DNA of 64,000 nt from Imperialibacter roseus (lineage in GTDB: Bacteria; Bacteroidota; Bacteroidia; Cytophagales; Cyclobacteriaceae), in contig NZ_CP136051.1 of the NCBI RefSeq assembly GCF_032999765.1, forward strand, positions 4,192,417 to 4,256,416. Reading direction: 5' to 3'. The translations under genes and the position numbers were made by a program. Numbering within the stretch: the stretch's first letter is position 1; every line of letters begins with the position of its first letter. Positions 1 through 8,500 of the stretch are shown piece after piece. The notes beneath the pieces were generated by a model. It saw only the letters and a program-made list of their open reading frames with translations, was not told where the DNA came from and made no database searches.

Positions 1-653
1 GCCCTAAGTATGAGAAGATTTCTGTCGATGACCTGGGTGGGATGGTTGGAGAAAAGCCGATATACTACAGTCCTGCAGGTGGATTTATCGTAGGGCAGGA
101 AATCAGCCAGGGCCTTCTATTGGAAACCGGGCTTAATGCTTATAAATACGGGGTGGGCTTTAGATTGAAAAGCCCCAATGTCGGCCTGATTTCGGGGCAG
201 TCCTACGCTGCTATTCAAATCCCTGTCAGGCTAAAATCCAACTTTGGCTTTTTCAGGGAAAGGCTAAAGCTTTCGCCATTTATCGGTTATTCTTTTGTCC
301 ACAATATGCGATATGAAATAGACAGAGGATCAACCAATATTGGGGGGCATAGTAGTTCATTTCATGCAGGTGATGAAAGTCGGTTAACGATGGTGGCAAC
401 CCCTGGTTTGAGGAAAAACTATAGTTTGATTGAGGCAGGTGTATCCGTTAGCTGGCAATTCAAAAACAGCTTTGTTCTCTACATCAATGGCAGCTCTACC
501 AAAGGTTTTAAGAAAATGACGGAAATCGACGGCACCTACCAGATAGGCAATGGACCGGAGCAGTCGGCCAAGATCAGCTCAAACGGCGACTTCTATAACA
601 TGTTGTTCGGTGTGAAGTTTCCTATTAGCCCTGCGTGGCAGTATCGGAAATAA
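1..653 (+). CDS. Outer-membrane beta-barrel-like protein, C-terminal part (5' truncated by window)
   Basis: The reading frame is already open at base 3 and runs without a stop to 653, so the gene starts outside the window; the ATG at base 42 is probably internal. The visible 217 residues show alternating short amphipathic strands rich in Gly, Tyr, Phe and Ser, with phrases such as LLLETGLNAYKYGVGFRL and LKLSPFIGYSFVHN that are typical of small Bacteroidota outer-membrane barrels. The last strand ends in WQYRK rather than a classical terminal Phe. The function is unknown. A barrel in the outer membrane is an inference from composition and strand pattern. Confidence 0.55.
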   Translation, partial: PKYEKISVDDLGGMVGEKPIYYSPAGGFIVGQEISQGLLLETGLNAYKYGVGFRLKSPNVGLISGQSYAAIQIPVRLKSNFGFFRERLKLSPFIGYSFVHNMRYEIDRGSTNIGGHSSSFHAGDESRLTMVATPGLRKNYSLIEAGVSVSWQFKNSFVLYINGSSTKGFKKMTEIDGTYQIGNGPEQSAKISSNGDFYNMLFGVKFPISPAWQYRK

Positions 654-663
654 CAAACAGCAT

Positions 664-789
664 ATGTCTTTAAAAAAGTTAAAAAAGCCTTCACGAGTCG
701 AAAAACTAAGAGGTATTGTAGAAGCAACACCTGACTTCGACTACAAAAAAGTGCTCGATGAAGAGAGAATGAAGAAGTACGGGACTTAA
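664..789 (+). CDS. Small basic hypothetical protein (41 aa)
   Basis: An ATG ORF of 41 codons starts 10 bases after the preceding barrel gene stop. The product is highly charged (MSLKKLKKPSRVEK at the start, LDEERMKKYGT at the end) with no membrane segment. It looks loosely like the tail of a small antitoxin-type protein, but I recognise no family. The close spacing to the upstream gene allows co-transcription. It could be chance. Confidence 0.35.
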   Translation: MSLKKLKKPSRVEKLRGIVEATPDFDYKKVLDEERMKKYGT

Positions 790-878
790 ATCGAGCATTT
801 TACTGCCTCATTAATCTGCATTCCCTAATCAAAACCTCCAAGGGGATCTGTCTTATTCGATAACAGTGGATGACTCCT

Positions 879-1529
879 TTAAAAGCTCATGATCACTGCT
901 TTTTGCTCTACTGCCCACAGGGAAAGACTATTGGCATGCCCCGACAAAGCCAGCTTCCCAATGATATTACTTCTGTGCTTTTCGATGGTGCGTTCCGAAA
1001 CATGCAATTTATCCGCAATGGCCTGGGAACTGAGTTGGCTGGCTATTAGTTTCAATATTTTCCTCTCCGAGGGTGAGAGTAACTCAAGTTTTTCGAGACT
1101 TGTATTCGCTGTGTTCAGATCCTTGTGGAGTATAGAGGGGCTATAGTAAAACTCACCTTGCATCACCTTTTCGATACATTTGAAAATTTCCAAATTGGTA
1201 TCTTCCTTCAGCAGGTACCCCGCAATGTGAAGACTTTTAGCCTGCACGATAAATTCCGCCTCCTTGTGATAAGAAAGAATAATAACCTTCGTAAGTAAGC
1301 CCTTTTTTCTGCATTCTTCGGCCACGGCAAACCCGGTAAGGTAGGGCATCTCAATATCCAATACCGCTACATCGGGATGGTAATCAGTAATCAACTTCAA
1401 CGCCGTGCTCCCGTCGCTGGCGGCACCGACCACGTTGACCCCTCCCTTTTTCAAGGTGTCTTCAAGTCCTTGCAATAACAATGGGTGATCATCGGCCACC
1501 ACCGCTCTCAGGTTCTTCAAACTCATCAT
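879..1529 (-). CDS. NarL/LuxR-family two-component response regulator
   Basis: 216 residues. The N-terminal receiver domain (about residues 5-125) carries the acidic pair in VVADDHPLLL, the phospho-acceptor Asp in VAVLDIEMPYLTG and the conserved Lys in GYLLKEDTN. The C-terminal LuxR-type helix-turn-helix (about 150-210) has LSPSERKILKLIA and LHVSERTIEKHRSNI. The gene starts 1 base after the stop of the sensor kinase, so the two are almost certainly one operon and a cognate pair. The regulator should bind DNA when phosphorylated; target genes are not evident from the sequence. Confidence 0.93.
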   Translation of the reverse strand: MMSLKNLRAVVADDHPLLLQGLEDTLKKGGVNVVGAASDGSTALKLITDYHPDVAVLDIEMPYLTGFAVAEECRKKGLLTKVIILSYHKEAEFIVQAKSLHIAGYLLKEDTNLEIFKCIEKVMQGEFYYSPSILHKDLNTANTSLEKLELLSPSERKILKLIASQLSSQAIADKLHVSERTIEKHRSNIIGKLALSGHANSLSLWAVEQKAVIMSF

Positions 1530-1530
1530 C

Positions 1531-3456
1531 CTATGCTGGCTTATTAATCACTAAAGTAACACTGGTACCCTTTCCTTTTGTCGACTCGATAAGAATTTTA
1601 CCTCCGACCATCTGAGTTCTTTCCTTCAGGGTTTTCATTCCCAAACTATGGATGGTCTCTGGCTTTTCGGTCAGATCAAAACCAACACCATAGTCCTGCA
1701 CCGTTACGATTACTTTTCTCGCCTCCAGGGTAACACGAACAATCGCAGATTCGGTTTGAGCATGCTTGATCATATTGTTGAGCGCCTCTTGCACTATGCG
1801 GTAAATCTGAAGTTCGTGTTCCCGGGAAAAGATATTGTCAATCGTGTCAATTTCCTCAGTAAAGAATATGTCTGTTACTTCGTCCACATCGTTCACCAGC
1901 TTTTTGATGCTGGCAGTAAGCCCCAACCTGTCGAGCACAGCAGGGTGCAACGCTTTGGAAATGGTTCTCACCTCCTCCAGGGCCTTGCTTACCATGGTAG
2001 CCGTCGTATCGTCCTGATTCAAAGTCACCTTGTTTTTGATCAGAATCAGACTTTGGCCTACAGAGTCGTGGAGATCCCTGGAGATTCTCTTTCGCTCTTC
2101 TTCGTGAGAAGAAAGCAACTGGCGGGAAAAGCGCTCCTGCATCGCATTAGCGTTCAACGCATATTTTCTGGAGCGATACAGATAAACACTGCCGAATAAT
2201 AGCAACATGCCTATGGCTATTGCCCAGGCTAATCTTGTTTTGAAAAGGCTAGCAGCTGAAATAAGTTTAATCTCCCCTTCCTGTTGGGTAATCTTCAAAT
2301 CCTTTTTGGTGGTTTCGTAGATGGCGTTCAGCTGCTTCACCTGTCGAGACTTTTCTTTGTTGAATACCGAATCTTTCACCGCCTCAGATTTGAGCATATA
2401 CTCATACCCTTCCTTGTAATAACCTAGCGCCGAGTGGGCCTCAGCCAACCGTTTCAATACTTTTTGCTCCATGTCCCTGTTTGGATACCTGACAAGAAAC
2501 TCCATAGCTTTTTCCCCACTATCGATAGACTTTTGATAGAAGTCATAGTCCAGATAAAGCTGCTGGTACTTGGCATAGGCGTGGACGGTGGAGGCCGGTT
2601 TCCTGATCACCTCTTCTTTCAGTTTCAAAGACCTGCCCAGGTAATCAAGTGCTTTGGGGAAATCACCTTGATCGGCAAAAACCATAGCATAATTCCCCAG
2701 TATGATAGAGAGTGCGTTGAGGTTATTTGTCTTCTCTGCGAAGAAAACTCCCTGTTCATCGTACTCCCGGGCCTTGCCGAGTTTGTTCATGTTGTGGCTC
2801 AATACACCCAAATTGAGGTAATCGCTGAGAAAACGAGAAGTATCACCAAACGAAATGTTGAGTTCGAGGGCTTTGAGCAAGTGCTTTTCGGCACTTTTAT
2901 AATCTTTGGTAGTCCGATATAAATTGCCCAGGTTGCCATGGATCAAGGCAATGCCCAATGAATCGCCCAGCTGCTCTCGCAACACTAAGGATTGCAAGTA
3001 ATAATCGATAGCACCTGGGTAGTTAACCAGGGAGAATTGAACCCTTGCAATGAAGTTAAGGCAATAAGCTTCCAGTTGCTTGTTGCCAATTTCTCTGGCG
3101 ATTGAAATGGATTTGTGAAAATATTCAAGACTCCTCTCAGAATCCGCTTTGATATCATAATAGTGGCCAATATTATTTAAGCTAGTGATCATGCCCTCTT
3201 TGGATGCTGCTTGTTCGCTTAACATCAATGCCCTGGTGGCGTAGTTGAGGGAAGAGTCGGGTATGAAATTTTCAAACTCATCACAAATTTCATTGAGCAA
3301 TCGGATTTTATCCATCACGCCAGCCGACGGTAGCTGACTTTTTAAAGCATCTATTTTACTCGTCGTTACTTCCTGTGACAGCAGACGACCATTGATCAAC
3401 AACAGCAAAAACGGAAACACAATATATCCTACAATTCCTGGTGAGCTTTTTACCAT
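1531..3456 (-). CDS. TPR-containing sensor histidine kinase (HisKA_3/NarX type)
   Basis: 641 residues. A signal/anchor segment (IVGYIVFPFLLLLINGRLLS) is followed by about six tetratricopeptide repeats (roughly 60-370), for example IALIHGNLGNLYRTTKDYKS, placed in the periplasm. A second membrane helix (LAWAIAIGMLLLFGSVYLY, about 405-425) precedes the dimerisation/phosphorylation segment with RISRDLHDSVGQSL, where the His is the likely phospho-acceptor, and the ATPase domain (YRIVQEALNNMIKHA; DYGVGFD). This layout is common in Bacteroidota NarL-type systems. The TPR region probably senses or binds a partner protein; the signal is unknown. It pairs with the adjacent response regulator. Confidence 0.92.
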   Translation of the reverse strand: MVKSSPGIVGYIVFPFLLLLINGRLLSQEVTTSKIDALKSQLPSAGVMDKIRLLNEICDEFENFIPDSSLNYATRALMLSEQAASKEGMITSLNNIGHYYDIKADSERSLEYFHKSISIAREIGNKQLEAYCLNFIARVQFSLVNYPGAIDYYLQSLVLREQLGDSLGIALIHGNLGNLYRTTKDYKSAEKHLLKALELNISFGDTSRFLSDYLNLGVLSHNMNKLGKAREYDEQGVFFAEKTNNLNALSIILGNYAMVFADQGDFPKALDYLGRSLKLKEEVIRKPASTVHAYAKYQQLYLDYDFYQKSIDSGEKAMEFLVRYPNRDMEQKVLKRLAEAHSALGYYKEGYEYMLKSEAVKDSVFNKEKSRQVKQLNAIYETTKKDLKITQQEGEIKLISAASLFKTRLAWAIAIGMLLLFGSVYLYRSRKYALNANAMQERFSRQLLSSHEEERKRISRDLHDSVGQSLILIKNKVTLNQDDTTATMVSKALEEVRTISKALHPAVLDRLGLTASIKKLVNDVDEVTDIFFTEEIDTIDNIFSREHELQIYRIVQEALNNMIKHAQTESAIVRVTLEARKVIVTVQDYGVGFDLTEKPETIHSLGMKTLKERTQMVGGKILIESTKGKGTSVTLVINKPA

Positions 3457-3946
3457 CGTAATTCAGTACTAATTTCCTGCTAGCCTGTCAAGATAACAGC
3501 TCCCGACTCAGTAAACTGATCAGACTCTTAAAAATATCCAACTATTTCTAAAAAAGAGAGTTTTTGTTGTGCGAGGTAGAGGTCTCGTGCAGTAAGTCCT
3601 CTCGACTGCCTGTTCTTTCCGCCTCAAAATGGCTCCATCAGTCCTGCTAGTTCATGAAGTTTTTTTAACCATTCCATGGTTGACAGATGGAGGTAGTCAA
3701 TGTCACACTGCCGAACACCGCTCCAGATTCTCAGAATATCAGACCCCTCTAAACAGTCGATTTTGGTGTAAAACCTGCAAAAATACGTGGCGCTACGTAG
3801 GCATTTACGTGGCGCCTCGTATTTCTACTCATTTTGCTTAAGCCCAACTTTACCGAACCATAGATGGGTTTAAAACATACACATGGAGCGCATGGTAAGA
3901 TGTATCGTTTCCCATTTCAACGCTGAAAGAACTTAAAGCTGAGCTG
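3457..3946. other. Intergenic region between divergent genes, with an inverted repeat
   Basis: 490 bases separate the sensor kinase (leftward) from the PorP/SprF gene (rightward). Arms AAATACGTGGCGC (3781-3793) and GCGCCTCGTATTT (3812-3824) pair in 12 of 13 positions around an 18-base loop. A 70-codon ORF at 3629-3841 covers this repeat but has no recognisable features, and I do not call it. The repeat could be an operator or an RNA stem; no poly-T follows it. Confidence 0.4.
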
Positions 3947-5452
3947 ATGCACATCTCAATTAGACACTTCGAAAGACTTTTCTTGTTCCTTACCTTCTCA
4001 TTTTTCGGGTGGAGCCTTTCTGCTCAGAACTTGTTCTTCAATCAATACCATTTTAGCCCTTTGGCTGCCAACCCCGGTCAGGCTGGCACATTGCAAGATG
4101 CCTGGGTCGGCATCAACTACCGCAGTGTGCCCCTTCAACTGGGCGAGAAATTTATTACTACCCAGGCTTCAGCGCTATACCCTGTAGGAATTGGCAATCA
4201 CAGGCTGGTATTCTCCGGAAGTTTTTTCAGCGACCGGGTGACTGAATTCTTCAACACCACCGGAGGCTCTTTGGGGGCTGCCCTGAGCATTGCACTAAGC
4301 GAGCGAAGTGAGCTAAGCTTTGGCACACAAGCCGTCGTGTTTGGCAATAGTTTGACTGGCGATATTTCAACAGATAGTCAATTTATCAATGGCATATTTG
4401 ACCCGACTGCGCCAACTGGTGAATTGATAGGTAGCAAAAGTGGTCAGGTAATTTCAGCCAGTAGCGGGCTCTATTGGCAGGTGCGGGACTATGACGGCCG
4501 TGGGAAAGGTTTTGCAGGCATCTCTCTTTTTAACTTCACGAACCCTGAAATGTCGTACTCCGACCAAATAAGTCAAAAACTGCCCACCACTTATAAAGCC
4601 ACGCTGGGCTACGAAATTTTAAAACATGGCAAGTTTGCCATTTTACCTACAGCGCAGGGCATTATTGGCAATGGAAAGAAACTGCTACAGACAGGCAGCT
4701 TGTTCACTTACGACCTTGCAGGCAATGGCGCTAAGCAGATTGGGCTAGGTGGGTGGTATAGCACCAGCGAGCTAGCGGTGTTTTCGGTGCAGTACCAGCA
4801 GCCAGAGGTAAAAGCCGCCGTGAGCTTCGATGTGCCTGTAAGCAATGCCTATGGTGGTGCTGTGGGGAGTCCACTTGAAATAGCCATTTTCTATCGGATT
4901 TTTAAGAAGAATAAACGGGAAGCTGCTCCCATGGTGGTACAAACGGCAGTGCCTGTGGCAGCCGCACAACCCATGGCTGCCGATGGGGCTACAGAAATGA
5001 CGGCAGAGGCGGATTCGAAAACCCAGGTTGAGGAGCAACCAGTAAAAGGAACCGAACGGCTAGTACAAAAAGAACTGGCGTCAGCTCCGCTAACCCCCGA
5101 AGAAGAAAGGATCATAGACGAGAATGTGCGGTTCAAATTGGACAGTGACATACTCGATGAGCCATCACAGGAATACCTTGCCCAGGTGGTAGCAATATTC
5201 CAACAACACGCAAATCTCCACATCCAATTGACAGGCCACACCTGCAACACTGGCAGCCGGGACGTAAACCAAAACCTGTCGATAAAGCGGGCCGAAAGCG
5301 TGAAAGCCTATTTGGTAAATAAAGGCCTTGGTGAGGACAGGATAACGGTCGACGGAAAAGGTGAAACCCAGCCTTTGACAGACAATTCTTCAGAAGCACT
5401 CAGGCAACTTAACAGAAGAGTAGAAATTAAGATAGTGGAAGAAAGCAAATGA
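3947..5452 (+). CDS. PorP/SprF-like type IX secretion membrane protein fused to an OmpA domain
   Basis: 501 residues. Signal peptide (LFLFLTFSFFGWSLSAQ), then a PorP/SprF-type barrel (about 27-315) recognisable from NLFFNQYHFSPLAANPGQAG at its start. A low-complexity linker of Ala, Val, Thr and Glu (about 325-385) leads to an OmpA/MotB peptidoglycan-binding domain (about 385-500) with QLTGHTCNTGS, KRAESVKAYL and NRRVEIKI. SprF-type proteins help secrete or anchor partner adhesins through the type IX system; the OmpA domain would tie this one to peptidoglycan. It lies directly upstream of a giant type B sorting-domain protein, as sprF lies beside sprB. The partner role is inference from that context. 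Confidence 0.88.
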   Translation: MHISIRHFERLFLFLTFSFFGWSLSAQNLFFNQYHFSPLAANPGQAGTLQDAWVGINYRSVPLQLGEKFITTQASALYPVGIGNHRLVFSGSFFSDRVTEFFNTTGGSLGAALSIALSERSELSFGTQAVVFGNSLTGDISTDSQFINGIFDPTAPTGELIGSKSGQVISASSGLYWQVRDYDGRGKGFAGISLFNFTNPEMSYSDQISQKLPTTYKATLGYEILKHGKFAILPTAQGIIGNGKKLLQTGSLFTYDLAGNGAKQIGLGGWYSTSELAVFSVQYQQPEVKAAVSFDVPVSNAYGGAVGSPLEIAIFYRIFKKNKREAAPMVVQTAVPVAAAQPMAADGATEMTAEADSKTQVEEQPVKGTERLVQKELASAPLTPEEERIIDENVRFKLDSDILDEPSQEYLAQVVAIFQQHANLHIQLTGHTCNTGSRDVNQNLSIKRAESVKAYLVNKGLGEDRITVDGKGETQPLTDNSSEALRQLNRRVEIKIVEESK

Positions 5453-5583
5453 GAGTTTATGCTGTCAGCAATAGGTATGTCAGCCATTAGACCTTGAATG
5501 AAGTTAAATCTTTGCGCATGAAAAAATCAATGAGATCTATAGAAGGGTTTTGTTCCCTTTTTACTCTTATCAATCAAAAAAGA

Positions 5584-8500
5584 ATGAAATTAGGCATAAT
5601 CGTATGGCTTTTAATAGTATTTTTTTTTGCCTCTATTACAGTTTATAGTCAGCGACCACCAGTGAAAGCTGATTTTTCGGAAACCCCATCAATTGGATGT
5701 GACTTGCCTCAAACAGTATCCTTTACTGATTTATCAGAAAATCCCGATACATGGTCATGGTCTTTCGGAGATGGATCTACATCAACATTAAAAAATCCAA
5801 ATCATACCTATACTTCAGCAGGTCGCTTTGATGTCCGTCTTTTTGTTCAAGATACGACCAATGGTGATTCTGATGAAATTACAAGAACGATAACTATCGG
5901 GGGTTCTATAGTTGAATTTAAAGAAGCTGATGCCGATTTTCCGTATGGATGTGCTCCATATTTAGTGAACTTTATCGATGAGTCAACAACCATAGCCTCT
6001 ACTATAATCACAGATTGGTTATGGGATTTTGGAGATGGCAGTACATCTGAAGATCAGAATCCATCACATACTTATGAAAAACTAGGATACCATTCTATCA
6101 CGCTAACAACGACCAATTCCGTTGGTTGCATAAATACCATAACAAAAACAAATTTTGTTCAGGTGGTTGGACCCATGGTTGATTTTGGAACTACTAGTGC
6201 TAGACAGTTAGATGGCCCGGGTGCTGTAACTTTCCAGGATCAGAGTTTTTCTGGTTCGCCAATAACTAGCAGACTATGGAATTTTGGAGATGGAGCTACC
6301 ACATCTACTAATCCAAACCCCACACATACTTATACCACATCAGGTACTTTCGATGTAAGCTTGACGATAAGTACCCTTGATGGTTGTCCTACAACACTTA
6401 AAAAAAGTCATTATATCAATACGATCCCTGGAGCCTACGATGTATCCAAAGCCATTTTCACTGGTGATCATGAACGTTTTTCAGTGCGATTTCAAGAAAG
6501 CTCACCAATCTCTTTGGCCTTTAGCGCCGATGGCACCAAAATGTTTGTGATGGGTCTTATAGGAAGGGAAATCAAAGAATATACCCTAGCCATGCCTTGG
6601 GATGTTTCCACGGCCAGCTATGCTGGAGATGCCGAAAGCCTTTCGATATCATCACAAGAAAGCACTCCTACCTCTTTGGCCTTTAGTTCAGACGGTACCA
6701 AGATATTTGTCATAGGCTATAATGGAGATAATATCAACGAATATGCCCTGACCATCGCCTGGGATGTTTCCACCGCTAGCTATGCAGGGGATACCGAACG
6801 CTTTTCGGTTGCCGCACAAGAAAGCACTCCCGTGTCTCTGGCCTTTAGTTCAGAAGGTACTAAAATGTTTGTGATGGGTAATGATGTGCAAGATATCAAC
6901 GAATATACCTTGACCACTGCCTGGGATGTGTCTACGGCTAGCTATGCTGGTGATGGCGAGCGTTTTTCGGTGGCAGCACAAGAATCCGAAGCTCGATCTC
7001 TGGCTTTTATTGGTGATGGTACCAAAATGTTTGTGGTGGGAGTTGCGGGAGATGATATCAACGAATATAACCTAACCACCTCCTGGGACGTGTCCACTGC
7101 TACTTACGCTGGAAATGTAGAGCGCCTTTCGGTGTTAAGCCAACCTGTATCATTGGCCTTTAGTGCGGATGGCACTCAAATGTATGTAATGAATATAAAC
7201 TCAAGGAATATTAACCAATACTCGCTTGCAGCCCCTGTAATTACTCAAGCGGTGGCGAATCAGGCCATAAATGATAATGAGACCATTAGCCTATTTGCAG
7301 CCATCACCGTGGCAGACCCTAATGGAGACAATGTCTCCGCCACCATTACTTTAGATGACAATGCCAAAGGTGCTTTAACCGGAACAGGCCTTGCCGGAAC
7401 AGGCCCCTACACCTTGACCAGTACCGATGCGGCCAGTTTGCAGGCAAGTCTCCATGCATTGGTATTTAATCCGGCAGATAACCGGGTGGCTTTTGGAAAT
7501 ACTGAAACTACCACCTTTACTTTGGCCATTAGTGATGGCTCATTTAGCGATACCGACAGCAGGACAACAGTGGTGGCAAGCCCCATAGCGCCTACCATTG
7601 TTTGGAGTAGTCTGGCGAGTTCGCCAACCAATGTTTTTACTATTACAGCCACTTTTAGTGAACCTGTTACAGGGTTTACCATAGGAGACCTGACAGTGGG
7701 TAATGGAACAGCTAGTGATTTTGTAGCCATCAGTACCAGTGTTTATACTGCTACAATAACACCTGCTGCCGATGGAACCGTAACTGTTGATGCAGCAGCA
7801 GGTGTTGCTCAGGATCCTGGTGGAGTAGACAATATTGCAGCCTCCCAGTTTAGTATTACTGCAGACGTAGCAGTTCCTGCAATCACCATTTCCAGCCCTG
7901 TAGCTGACCCAACCAATGTTGCATTTACAGCCACTTTCACCTTCTCTGAAGAGGTTGCTGGTTTTGATGTTGCCGACATCACCGTGGGCAATGGAACGGC
8001 AGAAAGTTTTACATTCACGAATGCTTCGGTATACACCGCTGAAATTACCCCAACAACTGATGGAACCGTTACTGTTGATGTAGCGGCCAACGTGGCCCAG
8101 GATGCGGCCACCAATGGCAACACCGCCGCTACCCAGTTCAGCCTGGAAGCAGATTTTATTGCTCCAACTGTAACGATTACCAGCCCGGCAGCTGACCCAA
8201 CCAACGGTGCATTTGCAGCCACTTTCACTTTCTCCGAAGATGTTACTGGTTTTGATGTTGCCGACCTTAATGTAGGCAATGGAACGGCAGGAAGTTTTGC
8301 TGCCACGGGCGCCTCAGTATATACAGCTGAAATTACCCCATCGGCTGACGGAACAGTGACCATTGATGTGCGGGCCAATGTGGCGCAAGATGCTGCTACC
8401 AATGGCAATACAGCAGCTGCTCATTTTAGTGTGGCGGCAGATTTAACTGCTCCAACCCTAACGATCACAAGCCCTATAGCGAACCCAACCAATGGTGCCT

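Noticed and set aside
3629-3841. 70-codon plus-strand ORF in the gap before the PorP/SprF gene
   Set aside because: No start signal, odd composition and no family features; it spans an inverted repeat.
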